This document shows positions 25,250-36,816 of a DNA stretch of 64,000 nt, piece after piece. The DNA is from Perilla frutescens (Eukaryota; Streptophyta; Magnoliopsida; Lamiales; Lamiaceae): assembly GCA_026008535.1 (NCBI GenBank), contig BRKX01000006.1, positions 42,210,664-42,274,663 of the forward strand, in the 5' to 3' direction. Position 1 is the stretch's first letter; the number at the start of each line of letters is the position of its first letter. The notes beneath the pieces were generated by a model. The model did not search any database. It was not told the DNA's origin and worked only from the letters and a program-made list of their open reading frames with translations. A program made the position numbers and the translations under genes.

Positions 25250-25444
25250 TTTCTGTTGTTTTTTTTTTTAGTTTTTCCCTAAAAATATATACTCAAAAAT
25301 GAAATTAGTGATTTTAAAATTAAAGTAAATTAATTTAATTTATTTGAAATAAATATAAATGTATATCCTCTAAAATGGAATTAATGAACCATAAAATTAA
25401 AGTTAATTAATTTATTTTTTTAAAATCTGGTGACTCGTGCAATA
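25250..25444. repeat. AT-rich ~250-bp tandem repeat, left part
   Basis: Units contain CCTCTAAAATGGAATTAATG, CATAAAATTAAAGT and GGTGACTCGTGCAATA. The same words recur at 38691-39130 on the other side of the Tat element, which therefore split the array. Confidence 0.7.
25440..25444. repeat. Target site duplication of the Tat element, left
   Basis: CAATA directly before the LTR TGTAGAGG; the identical CAATA lies at 38691-38695. Confidence 0.9.
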
Positions 25445-26107
25445 TGTAGAGGTCAAAAACTCTACAGTTGATCATTTTTTCGAATTCGGGCTCCGGCAAT
25501 CTACAAGACAGAGAAAACACACGTGAAGTCGAAGGACCGTCAGGGGGTTGACGATCGAACGGACTCCGACGCTCAAGTCAGAATCGAAACTAGTAAATAT
25601 AATAATTTAAAAGCGAACGATAAAATGATAAATCGAACGATAAACGATAATCAGGAATTGAAGGGCTGAGTTCTACTGTCGTAGAGTGTTATGACTACGC
25701 CGAGCGATGGGCCGTATGATGCTAGTTCATGAAAGAGTCGGAAATGAATGTTGCGTAAGTGGTTGCTGATTTATTGATGATCCTCCGTATGATGAAGAGT
25801 GTGAATATATATATATATATATTGGTGAGCTTAATCGATTCTCGATCTTTAGGGGATCATTTCTATCTCTTTTAGGGTTTGGTGGGGTCTTACTTATCTT
25901 CAACGGATACTTTGACCTGGTCTCTTTCAGGAGTCTGCTCGATCGTGAACTCTTCCTTTAGACCTCTGGACCTTGATTAGTGAGGCATCGACCTTGAGGT
26001 TTCGACCTCGAAATATCGATCATGAGGTGTCGAACTCTTCAGCTCTTTAGACCTTCAAATGGCCATGGGTCTGGTCTTTAGGCCTATGCAGAAATAGGGC
26101 CTCTACA
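25445..26107 (-). repeat. Tat 3' LTR (left copy)
   Basis: 663 bp, about co-linear with the right copy. It carries a TATATA run near 25806-25821 and repeated ACCTTGA/TCGACCT words near 25970-26030. Differences from the right LTR look mostly like transitions. On the minus strand the preceding ATGAGGAGCTAAC (26108-26120) is the likely polypurine tract. Confidence 0.95.
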
Positions 26108-26297
26108 GTTAGCTCCTCATTACTTGATTCTTGTATTTCAAAGATCGGGTAATGAATGTCGGCGTTTTAGTAGCGATTCTCTCAATTCAATTCTATGTTT
26201 AGATGCTGAATTTCTATTGGCTTTCAGGCAATGCTTAGAGATGAGTTCTTTGAGGAATCTTGGATCGCGAAATCCAATTTTGAAAGCTCTGGGTCTG

Positions 26298-26668
26298 AAG
26301 ACAGGCCATGAGGAAGCTTGTGAGGTCATAAGGGCGGACCTCGTGGAGCTTCAGACCTGAAGACAGGTCTCGGAAGAGCTTCTGAAGTCGTGAGAGCACA
26401 CCTCGTGGAGCTCCAGACCTGAAGGCAGGTCCTGGAGGAGCTTCCGAGGTCATGAGAGCAGACCTCGTGGAGCTCCAGACCTGAAGGTAGGTCCTGAGGG
26501 AGCTTCTGAGGTCGTGAGAGCAGACCTCGTGGAGCTCCAGACCTGAAGGCAGGTCCTGGGGAGCTTTTAAGGTCGTGAGAGCAGACCTCGTGGAGCTCCA
26601 GACCTGAAAGCAGGTCCTAGGGGAGTTTCTGAGGTCGTGAGAGTAGACCTCGTGGAAATCCAGACCTT
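26298..26668. repeat. 62-bp minisatellite, six units
   Basis: Units follow the pattern AGGCAGGTCCTGGAGGAGCT, GAGGTCRTGAGAGCAGACCT and CGTGGAGCTCCAGACCTG, starting at 26298, 26360, 26422, 26484, 26546 and 26607. One unit is a base short. It lies in the 3' untranslated part of the Tat element, close to the 3' LTR. Open frames through it are by-products of the repeat. Confidence 0.95.
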
Positions 26669-27261
26669 AGGTACGGATTTTACTTTTCATGTTCCCTAGG
26701 CCAACCCTCGCCGTTAGATCAAGATACGTGGGCTCAGATCATGCTGTCTTTCCTCCCCGTATTTCAAATATTGAGGGAAACAGTTCCCTCCTCTGCCTAT
26801 TTTTCAGAATATCAAAAGTTTTTTCAATTTTAAACAACTTTCTTGTGACAAACCTTATCAATCTTTCTTCAGAAGAATTTCACCTCGCATTTTTCACTAA
26901 CCGCCTCCACTTTTCTCGCGCTTAGGACTGCTCGGAGACTCTGTTCTATGAAAAATCTATCAGCTGCTTACTTCGCCATCTTCAGGTTACCCACTCGTTT
27001 CCCCTTTTTCATATTTGCCCAATGGATAAATCGTTTTGAAATTTCTCGTGTAGTATTCTGGAATGCTTGAGATATTTTGTTAGAACCGTAGTGAATCGTT
27101 TAAGTTTCTAGATATATTTGATTTCTAGGCTGTGTTTAGAGGGCTTTTACAGTTATTTTAGGGTTTGTTAAATTTTTCGGCAGGTTTTTTCTGGTGGAAT
27201 TAGGTGATTTCAGGAGGGAAACGGTTAGGATTTTCTTGGTTTTAGGCTGGTCTAGGGTTTG
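26669..27261 (-). other. Tat 3' region between minisatellite and solo LTR
   Basis: No convincing ORF. It carries CT-rich parts near 26740-27000. It continues on the right of the nested solo LTR at 29754 and may include the promoter of the antisense ORF. Confidence 0.5.
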
Positions 27262-27266
27262 GATTA

Positions 27267-29753
27267 TGTAACACCCCAGATTTTTGGATAAGGTTTAGAG
27301 GATTATTAATGGTAATTAATTAATTAAAGAAGGAATTTTAATAAGTTTAGTTGTGGACGGATGTTAGTCACGACTTTAGGGATCAATTTTCGTGAAAATC
27401 ATCTTTTCAAAAAATGTGATCCTAATTCTTTTCATGACCATTCGTGGTTTTATTGAAAAGGTTTTAACTCAAGGAGTATGCCGGTGTTTTCAGATTTTAA
27501 TTCTGAAGTCAATTGAGTCCCCGGCAATGAAAAACGTATTTGAAAGGTGAATGAATAGTAACTTTTGCGTGTGTTTGTATTTTGAGAAATTTACGAAATC
27601 CTCCTCGATGATCCGAGTCTAGTTCTATCAGGCCCCTCTTATGGGAAATGACTCAAGAATTCCATTGACGTTCACGGATTTCCATTATAAGGTCAATCGA
27701 AAGGTGAATGAATAGTAACTTTTCAATTGTTGTTGTAAATTAATCCATACTCGTAATATCGTGTTGATTTACAATATTTAAACTTGTCGTATTTAAATTT
27801 GAGTTCGTGTTCTTCGTGTCATCAAAATTGACGAACACCGAAGAACCGGTTGAAGATCACCTAGAACCGTTCAGAAAAAGGGCTAGAGAGAGAGGCCCTG
27901 CGGCGGGGGGGGGGGGGGGTTCGCCGCCGCGCCACCCCCCTCTCGGCCTTTGAGGCCCGCCCGCTCTAGGGGTGCCCGCCGGCGGCCCTTATCGCCGCGG
28001 CGCTAGGGAGCGCCGGCGCGGAGGTGGCCTTCGGCCACTTCCGTAAGTCGCCTCCATGTGTTGTTTTCGTGCTTTTCGAGTTCTATTTTTCAAGCCTCTT
28101 CCATGCTATTATTTCCAAGTTATTTCCAGATTATTTCGAAGTTAATTTCGAGTTTAAAATTTAGAAAAACAATCAAGTTGTTTCCAATTTATTTCGAGTA
28201 ACTTATTCAAGTTATTCTGCGTCTAAAAATCGAGAAATCATGATGAGATGTTCTTTAAATAAAATAAATCCTTCTCGAAACTTTATAAAGTCATAAAGTC
28301 ATGCTATCCATATTAAGTCCTAGCTAAGGGTATTTTAGTTGGGTGTTATATGATTTCATATTATTAAAAATCTTCAAAGGATGCCGCTAAGTCGATAATT
28401 CAACTTTTGTAGGAGAAATCAAACCTCGGGGGAATACTAAGGAAGACCACCAGCTCGTTGCCTCATCTTTCATTCCGTAATCAAGGTAGGTAAATCTATA
28501 CTCATCTAAAGTTTGAGCTAATGAGCTCTAGAAGCATGTTAGGGCAAATGAGATATCCAATAAAGTATTTTTACTCTACCTGATCGATATCTGTACAAGG
28601 AAGGAAGGAAAGGAAGATATTATGTTATACTTGAGCTCTTGAGCATGTTTAGAAATGCTAGAAATGTTAAAGTATTGTTTATGCTTAGCATGAGATATTT
28701 AGAATTGTATTAAGCAATAGTTTGTACTTATTTACGTTCATCTCCTAGTATTTGAATGTTTATGCTTATTAAGCTCGTATAATTAAGGATTAAGGTTTGC
28801 TTTGTTAGGGTAGCGTTAAATCCCTTGTAGGCCGAGATCATGCAATATTAAAGGTTTAGCCCTTAGACGTTGCTCTAAGATTGGTTTTGCTAGCAAGATT
28901 AGAGAAGGAAGAAACTTAGCATTTCACTTAAGCAGGATTTGAGCTCAGAACTTTTAAGGGAGTCACTGCTGGGTCAATTCCCTCGCAAACTCATTTGGAT
29001 AATTGAGGTAATCCCTCTTCTATCCTATGGTATGCCTAAGGGTGCAGTTGACATCAGGTTTGAGCTAAGATGGGCCCAAAAAGAAAAGAAAAGGTTTTGC
29101 AGATGTGGAGAGGGCTTTTGCGTTTTGCTCTCCATATACCGTTAGTTGATTATTTGATATTTTAAAGTTTATTAAAGTGTTTCATTAAAACCTACTGAGT
29201 ACATTAGTGCTCATGCCCCCTCTTTTTCAAATGTTTTTCAGGTTGAGATGCTGAGGATGTTGGTGGCTGTGGATGTGGGTTGGCTGCCGAGATTGTTTTG
29301 CTATTATCTAATATTTTCTTGAAATCCCACTATGTGATCTGCTACTCTGATACACTCATTCTAATTCTGTTCAAGTTCTATTATGATTATCAAGACTCTA
29401 TGAATATTTCCCCAGTCATGATTATATAAATATAAGATGCATATTAAGTTTTATTTATGTCTCTCGAATATGATTTCTTTTCACCTATAAAGAAGCTTAT
29501 TCGGATTGATATCTATTATTCGTTTCGACCTATGGATGGGTCTATACTTAAAGGAATCCGATTAGTTAGCCATTTCATTCCACTCGAGCATGCTCCCACT
29601 TCAATAAAAGTAAACCCGATTACCATCGTCTATTCCTCAAAAGCATATCTCGATTGTAAAACCTCCTTATTAATCTTCCATCTTACTTCATTAATCCCTT
29701 AATAACACTCCGTGCCTATTCGTTAATCCCTATCTCGGGACCGGACTGTTACA
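27267..29753 (+). mobile_element. Solo LTR (2487 bp) nested in Tat
   Basis: It starts TGTAACACCCCAGATTTTTG and ends GGACTGTTACA, with GATTA duplicated at 27262-27266 and 29754-29758. No gag or pol is inside, so the inner part was lost by LTR-LTR recombination. It has a G run and GC-rich block at 27895-28050. Length and ends fit Tekay/Del-type chromoviruses. A related fragment lies at 53540-54678 on the other strand. Confidence 0.92.
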
Positions 29754-29791
29754 GATTACTTGTCATTTTTTTCTGGGTTTCTGATCATAAT

Positions 29792-31809
29792 GAGTGCAAG
29801 TGAGGACTCAAACGCCGGGGAAGAGGGATAAGTTATAGTGGCTGAGAGGAGGAGATTCCTTCCAGGTCGGAGCATTCCAGTAGTTCCGGCTCCCCTGTGA
29901 TTACTAGAGTCACGGAAAAGGCCAAATACAAGAGGCCATCAGCTATCGTCCCCTGCTCGGTTGGCTGGGCGGTGGTCAGCAAATGACGAGCCCCGATGGA
30001 TACGGGCAACCTGTCGAAGGTTCGGAAAATTCAAATCCATGAGGTTCAGCCTGTGGGAGAAAGATTTCGAGCTGCGGATATTGCTTCGAAGGTAAATGAG
30101 GAGCTTTTGAAGAAGTTAACCTCGCCTCCGATCTCGGGAGCTGGGGTCGAAATTCACTCCCTTCGACCCTCTGATGGAGCGCATCAACCTCCATATGGGC
30201 TTACTGCCTTCTACACTCTGGTTTCCGATAAGGGGGTCGGACTCCCTCTTCACCCCTTTTTTGCCAAGATAGCACGCTTCTACGGCATAGCTCCTGCCCA
30301 GATCATGCCGATCGGATAGTTCCACATGCTAGGGATGTATTACATGTGGGCAGAGCTCGGTTTCCCAGAACCTACTGTCAACGAGTGGCATGAGGCGTAT
30401 AGGCTGGTGGCTAACGTCGGACAGATGAGCTTCTACTATTTTACCAAGTGGGTGGGGGATCGCCCCCCTCTGATAACGACCTTGCCGTCTTCTTCGGGTG
30501 ATTAGAAGCCCAAGTTCATCTTCATTCCCGCCTAGACTTTTAAGGACGTGATCTCTCCTGCCGAATTTCGCAAAGCCCGTGGGTCTTTGAGCCAAGTCCT
30601 TCGATTACTTTACTTGTTTTGAGCTTTACGATTTCTTTATCCTGTGCAGGCTTTCCCCCATGGCGCGAGCCTTCTGGAGTTGAGGCTTCCCATATTGAAG
30701 AAGCCTTTCTTCTTTCCACTGAGCTTCAAGAGTTTGAAATAGTTTGAGCAGGTCGGACCCTCTACGACATGGGAAAGCTCAAGATAAAACCCTCTGATGC
30801 TAAAGTCAGGGCGCTAGCCGCTGCTAAGATTGGAACCTCTTCTTCTTCTGGAACGAAGAGGCCTGCGGATGATGGGAATGGAAGCCCCTTGCTTACACCT
30901 TCACCGAAGAAGTCAAAGGACAACACTCTTGTGCTTGCCCTAGCTATGCAGCCTCTGCCTTCGGTGATTGTCGACCTGGAAGTTCCTCGTTCTTCTAAGA
31001 AGGCTCTCGCCTCTTCCAGCTCTCGAACAGTCTCCCTCAAACCCTTCCTTGCGGATGTCCAGAAGTCCGTTACTTGCCTCGGTGCCCCCGAGGTGTATGA
31101 AAAAGACAGCCTTGAGCAGCAGGCCTTCATATCTTTTGACCAAATGGCCAAGGTAAAATATCTTTGTATATTTTTTTTATCTGCATGCACGGTTCTGAAC
31201 TGTGGTTAACCCCTACCTGATGTTCATTGTAGATGTTGTTCAGTCAATTCTATCTTTGCCAGAACCTCGCAACTCATGAGGAGGGGCTATAGAAGAGGGT
31301 CTCAGAGATGGCTAAGGAGCTGGAGAATGTTTTCGAGAAAAGGAAGGACATGGTCGATAGAGAGTCGACCATTCTGGTGGAAAGGAACGCGGCCAGGATG
31401 GAAGCTACGGAGGCCAAGACTTTGCTGGACAAGAGCCTCGAGGCTCAGGTCAGGGCCGAAGCTGAGAAAGGCGGACTTCAAAACCTCGTTAGCCGCTGCA
31501 CAGGCCAGAATCAGGGATCTCAAGGCCTCCCTTGATTTGAACGTCATATTGGAGCCTGCCGACTTCATTCCCTTCAAGAAGACCCTCTACCAGGAAGATG
31601 GGGCAGCTGTCATGGAGGCCATCAAGGAGAAGATGCCTGACCTCGATCTATCTTTCCTAGAGGTCGAAGAGGAGGACATCGTCCAGGGTGAAGATCGAGT
31701 TGCTGAGGTTGACGGGGCGGAAGGTTAGACGGAGGGCGAGGTTGCCGGGGATGTCACTGGAGAGGATGGTAGAGATGCTACTAAGGTCGGGGATAAGGCC
31801 TCGACTTAA
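29792..31809 (+). pseudogene. Tat antisense ORF (putative gypsy-type transposon domain)
   Basis: This lies opposite to gag-pol. After ATG 29792 and an early TGA/TAA-broken stretch, the frame at 29996 gives SLRPSDG, then GVGLPLHPFFAKIARFYGIA and PAQIMPIG, continuing past TAG 30317-30319 with FHMLGMYYMWAELGFPEP. This matches the PF04195-type domain seen in antisense ORFs of Grande-like elements. A probable intron ends at TGTGCAG near 30650. The next exon (about 30650-31155) is Ser/Lys-rich, a second intron runs from 31156 to about 31231, and a coiled-coil and acidic tail follow to 31728, with a frameshift near 31470. TAG stops lie at 30317, 30503 and 30533. Function is unknown. Confidence 0.75.
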
Positions 31810-32540
31810 CTTTCTGTGAAAAAATACTTCATGTTTTTTATCGAACAATTTTATGCTTTTTCTCAAACAATTATCTGTAAATATTTTATATTTCCTTTTG
31901 ATTCGCCTTTCATAAAGGCGGATTAGGATGGACAAGATGGCTTTTTGCCAATTCTACTTTCATGCTTTGATCTTCTCATTTTTCGTGTGCCCATGTCATG
32001 TGTTTCACTTTAATTTGATGTTTTTGAATTGATTGTGGGCTGCAGGGGTTGACACATGCGTAGAATAGGATTTAGATAAAATGAACAACAATAGTCTTGA
32101 GAGTACCTTTTGAGATCACATCTAGAATTCAACGATTGCTTTTATGTCCTGATTTTGTTGATTTGAGCATCGAGTTCCTCAAGATTCGAATCGGGAGATC
32201 AATTTTATCCTCGACGTCGGGTTCAAGACTCTTGAAATCAGGGTCTTTTGAACTCTGGGGGCTGGACCCCCTGTGCTTGGGGTTCTGTTAGTTACTTCGA
32301 CGCTCAAGTCAGTACATAAACATCTTAATTAACAAAAATGAGAAATTGAAAGAATGAATATATTACTTCTTTGGCCGAGAAGATGATTTTAGGGTCAAGA
32401 TGCCATTGTTCTCTTGAGGGTCGGGACCCCTGTGCTTGGGGTTCTATTAGTTACTCCGACACTCAAGTCAGAAAATAAAATTCAAAAAGAAATCAAACTG
32501 AATGATGAAAATAAGATCGAGAGTTCTAGAAATGATACTA
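31810..32540. other. Tat spacer between antisense ORF and integrase
   Basis: Non-coding. It includes a degenerate pair of segments at about 32245-32330 and 32400-32480 sharing CTGTGCTTGGGGTTCT, GTTACTYCGAC and CTCAAGTCAG. The same CTCAAGTCAG words occur in the LTRs. Confidence 0.6.
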
Positions 32541-33530
32541 TTTTAAATGTAGCGTATTCCAGCAGTTGGCTATGGGTCGGCCTTCTTTAGTTCGGAGTTT
32601 GTAAGCTCCGTTTCCGATGACCTTTTCGATCTGGTATGGGCCTTCCCAATTTGGTGCCAATTTCCTGGCTCCACTCTCCTTTGTATTTTGGAATACTTTC
32701 CTGAGTACCCAGTCATCAACTTAGAATGTTCGAAGCCTTGTGTTTTTGTTGAAGTGTCGGCTTATCATATGTATGCTGCTATTTTCATTATCGCCCGATC
32801 TCGGAGCTCGTCGATAGAGTCGAGATTTGCCTCGAGCTTCTTGTTGTTCAATTGATTAGACCATTCTGTTCGAACTTTACTGATCTCTACTTCTGCAGGT
32901 AGCACGACTTCTGAACCATATGTTAGGGCAAATGGGGTCTCTCCCGTACTTGTCTTTGAGCTCGTTCTGTAGGACCATAGAACTCTTGGGAGTTGTTGGA
33001 CCCATTGAGTTTTGTGTTTGGATAGTTTTTTCTTTAAGATGCTTAGGATTGTGTTGTTCGTGGCTTCAGTTTGGCCGTTTGCTGCGGGGTGCCTTGGGGT
33101 GGAGAATGAGAGCTTGTTGTTCCATTCTTTGCAAAAGTCTTGAAATCTCGTGCTTATGAACCGGAACCCGTTGTCTGTGACGATCTCCCTGGAAATTCCT
33201 AACCTGCATAAAATATGTTTCCATAAAAAATTTTGTACCTCTGTGTCTTTGACACGTGCAAAGGCTTCAACCTCGACCCACTTGGTGAAGTAGTCCGTCA
33301 GTACCAAAATATAGCATTTCTGATTTTCGCCTTTTGGCAGTGGTCATACGATGTCTATCCCTCATTTCATGAATGACCATAGGATGGCCTACTGTGTGTA
33401 GGGGCTCTGGAGGCATGTGATTTGTTGTGCGTACTTCTGACATCAGTCATATGCTTTGGCGTAGCTCTTTGCATCTGTTCTCATGATCGGCCAGTAGAAC
33501 CCGGACATTAGAACTCAATTGGCCAGACTT
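32541..33530 (-). pseudogene. Tat integrase remnant
   Basis: The frame 33307-32765 holds LTDYFTKWVEVEAF (first D), IVTDNGFRFIS (second D) and AANGQTEATNNTI (E), so the DDE triad is present. It goes on with LPRVLWSYRTSSKTSTGETP and YGSEVVLPAEVE, typical of Tat integrases. The C-terminal part is frame-broken after 32765 but readable to about 32545. The zinc-binding start lies at about 33530-33310 in decayed form. It would insert the element cDNA. Confidence 0.88.
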
Positions 33531-33535
33531 CTATA

Positions 33536-34267
33536 TCATGAGTGGTTTCCGCATTTGCCTTCGTGAAGATCGCTTAGGATGTATTTAGCTTGTATGGGGC
33601 TAACACATTTCAGATAAGGCCCTGAAAAAGATTTTCTGTATAGGGATCCGGAGATCATGGTCAATTTTGGAGCCTTAGCCTTAATCCGTCTTGCCTCGAG
33701 GAGATCTTCGGGGAGCTCGTTCTTTGCTATATATCTGATGAGTGAGGTCATCCAGTTTGTACTGTTCTCGATGGGCAGAATTTTCGAACCTTCTTCTTTC
33801 CAAACTACTGGCCATTTTGCATATAACACTAGGATGTTTTTAGTTTTGGTAGTTTCGATTGCTGAACCTAAATTAGCCAAGGCATCAGCTTGCCTATTGT
33901 CTTCTCTTGTAATGTGTTGGACTTTGATCTTTTCAAACTTTGAAGCTATTTCTTTTGCTACGGCGAGGTAAGCGATCGTTCTTGAGTCTTTTGCTTGGAA
34001 TTCTCCTTCGAATTGGTTTATTATTAGCTGAGAGTTTCTTTGAATTTGGATCTTTCTGGCTCCGAGGCCGCTAGCTAAGTTTAACCCTCCGATGAGGGCT
34101 TCGTACCCGGCTTTGTTGTTGGTTGCTTTGAATCCACATCGGACTGAACGTTCGGTAGTTTCTCCTGTTGGGCTTGTTAGAACCATGCCTAGACCACTCC
34201 CTTTCGAAGTGCTAGAGCCATTTACTTGAAGGGTCCAAAATTTCAAATTTTCTTCTTCGGTATTCAT
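33536..34267 (-). pseudogene. Tat archaeal-type RNase H (aRNH) domain
   Basis: The open frame of 243 residues contains WTLQVNGSSTSKGSGLGMVL, NNKAGYEALIGGLNLASGLG and NSQLIINQFEGEFQAKD, then ITREDNRQADALANL. It matches the second RNase H of Tat elements. Where active copies have D in VDGSS, E in EAEYEAL and D in SDSQL, this copy shows N, G and N, so catalysis should be lost. It continues into the integrase linker (LYRKSFSGPYLKCVSP). Confidence 0.85.
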
Positions 34268-34746
34268 TTATTCACCTTCTGCTCTGGTCAGGGCCTCGTA
34301 GGAAAAGTTGGCATTGAAGTCCGAAAGTACTTGGGATTTTACCGAGATTCGGGGTACATAATGTATGTCGTACTCCCCGAGCTCGACGACCTATTTGGAG
34401 AGTCTTCCCGCGAGTTCTGGTTTTCTCAATACTATTTTGAGTGGGAATTCCGTGACCACTTTGATTGAATGTCTTTGGAAATAGGGCTTCATTTTCTTTG
34501 ATGCCATGATGAGGGCTAATGCCAGTTTTCCTAATTGTGGATTTCTGGTCTCAGCATCTAATAGTGATCGATTGGTGTAGTAAACCGGGTGTTATCTTCT
34601 TCTTCCTCTCTAACAAGAACTGCACTAACAGAGTTAGTTGAAACAGATAAATATATTAGAAGTACCTATCCATCGTGGGGTTTCGATAGTAGAGGGGGGC
34701 TCGCCAGATATTCCAATTCTTCTAAGGCCTTCGAGCATTCGGCAGT
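34268..34746 (-). pseudogene. Tat first RNase H remnant
   Basis: Between RT and the aRNH domain, broken frames give KLALALIMASKKMKPYFQRH and LRKPELAGRLSK, the usual end of the gypsy RNase H (canonical form LALALVVASRKLRPYFQ). No complete frame remains. Confidence 0.65.
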
Positions 34747-35600
34747 TCATTCAAAGCTTTTGTTCTTACATAGCGTCTTGAAAAAGACGTGGTTTTTTTC
34801 TGAATACTTTGAGATGAAGCGGCTAAAGACCGTGAGTCGGTTAGTGAGATTTTGTACTTCTTTGATATTCTGAGGTTGTTGTATGTTTCTGACGGCTCTG
34901 ATCTGACTGGGGTTGGCCTCGATACCTCTCTTTGTGACGAGGTATCCAGGAAATTTCCCTAAGGTCACCCCAAATGCACATTTTATGGGGTTCAATTTCA
35001 TATTGTATCGGCGAAGGACCTCGAATGTTCGGCGGAGATAATCAACATGATCTCGAGCTCTAGGAGACTTTACGAGCATGTCATCGATGTAGACTTCCAT
35101 GGTGTCCCCAATTAGTTCTTCGAACATTCGGTTCACCAGCCTTTGGTAGGTTGCACCTGCATTTTTTAGTCTAAAGGGCATTACTTTATAGCAAAACATA
35201 CCTCAATGGGTGATGAACACAGTTTTTTCTTGATCTTCTGGATACATGAAGATCTGATTGTATCCAGAGAAAGCGTCCATGAAACTCATTAGTTCGTGTC
35301 CAGTCGTTGCGTCTACTAGCATGTCGATATGAGGCAAGGGGAATGAGTCCTTAGGGCAGGCTTGATTGAGGTCGGTGAAGTCTATGCACAGCCTGTTTTT
35401 GCCGTTCTTTTTCTTTACTACTACGACATTGGCCTGCCATTCAGGGTACTGGACTTTTCTAATGTGTCCATGCTTGAGCAACTTATTAACTTCTTTATCC
35501 ACAATCTTGTTTCGTTCAGAGGCAAATTCACGTCTTTTTTGCTTTATCGGGGTCTTGTCTGGATCAACCTACAATTTATGTGTTATAATTGAAGGGTCGA
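34747..35600 (-). pseudogene. Tat reverse transcriptase remnant
   Basis: The frame 35502-35203 has HGHIRKVQYPEWQANVVVVK, CIDFTDLNQACPKDSFPLP and FMDAFSGYNQI. After the TGA at 35203-35205 the same frame goes on with CYKVMPFRLKNAGATYQRLV and MEVYIDDMLVKS, the YxDD box. It ends near 34747 (FSRFISKYSEKNHVFFKTL). One stop divides the domain, which is otherwise well preserved. Confidence 0.9.
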
Positions 35601-36816
35601 TACATGTCATGTCTTCGAACGACCATGCGAAGTAATCATGGTGCTTGATGAGGAGTCTTATCAATTGTTCTCATATTTCTATAGTTAATCTCGACCCGAT
35701 CGGTACCTTATAGTCAGAGAAGTCAGGATGTATTTGGATTTCATCGAGGTCTTCCACTTCGGGTTCTTCGTAGTTGCAATTTTCGGCACCGGTTGAAAAT
35801 GATCCGACTTTGATTTGATTGATTTCCATAGCTCATTTATGTTTGAGTGTGGAGACGTAACATTCTCGAGCTGTGATTTGTTCACCTTAAACTTCGCGAA
35901 CTTCCCAGGGTGTAGGGAATTTCATGAGCTGATGATAGGTTAATGATACCGTCTGGAGTTCGTGGATCCAAGGCCTTCCCATTATGAAATTGTAGGCTGA
36001 GGGGGCATCAATTACTTAGAATTTGGTGAAGATATTCATCCCTTCAATATAGGTGGAAAGTGTGATTTCCCCCATCATGGCTTTGTGTTCTCCATTAAAA
36101 CCGATTAAGGTGGTTGATGTTTTAACAATTTCAGTTTCCTTTACCTGCATCCCTTTCAAAGTACTCAGAAAGATCACATTAGAGGAGCTCCTGTTGTCAA
36201 TAAGAACGTGCTTGACTAGAAAATTAGAAATTAATAAGGAAATGACTAGTGCATTGTGGTGAGGGTGAGAGAGGTCGAAAGCTTCTCTGTTGGTGAAGTC
36301 AAGTGTGACGAGGTTATATTGTTTGGCTTGTCTGGGGATGTTTCCGTTGTACTTTATCGAGTGACAGTGTCTCTTTGCTGAAGACTGTGAGATCCCACTC
36401 ACTTCTGAACCTCCTGTTATACAGTTCAAAGTGCGATCGACCCTCGAGGGTTCAGGCAGTTGTGCTTCTTTTTTATTTTCTCTTCGCGACCAGGTCTCTT
36501 TCCCTTTGGGGGTCAGAAGGTTGGTAAGATATCCTCGCTGTAAGAGTTCTGTGACTTCGAGTCTCAAGGCGATGTATTCATCTGTCTTGTGTCCATGATC
36601 ATTGTGGAATTCACAGAACTTGCTCTTGTCTCGTTTGTTGTCTGGAGCTTTCATTTTTGTGGGCCATTTCACATTCTGGCCAAGTCCTTTAAGGGCTAGC
36701 ACTGCTTCCGATGGTGATATGTAGAGGTTGTACTCTAGGACCTTTCTGTCAACCTGGGGTTCTTGAGCTCTCCTGCTTCGCGAGTTGAATCGCGGGTTTC
36801 GTGGGTAGGGGTCCAT
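35601..36816 (-). pseudogene. Tat Gag end, protease and linker
   Basis: The frame 36816-36016 begins with Arg/Pro-rich sequence, then KFCEFHNDHGHKTDEYIALR, a degraded zinc-knuckle-like motif of Tat Gag. The protease follows with KHVLIDNRSSSNVIFLSTL; Tat copies normally show a D-x-G-S-type motif, changed here to DNRSS. After TAA near 36016 the frame continues with YNFIMGRPWIHELQ, the flap end of the protease, and a decayed linker to RT. The copy cannot be processed or active. Confidence 0.8.

Noticed and set aside
26124..26453. Plus and minus ORFs through the minisatellite
   Set aside because: The 62-bp unit keeps frames open; no protein family.
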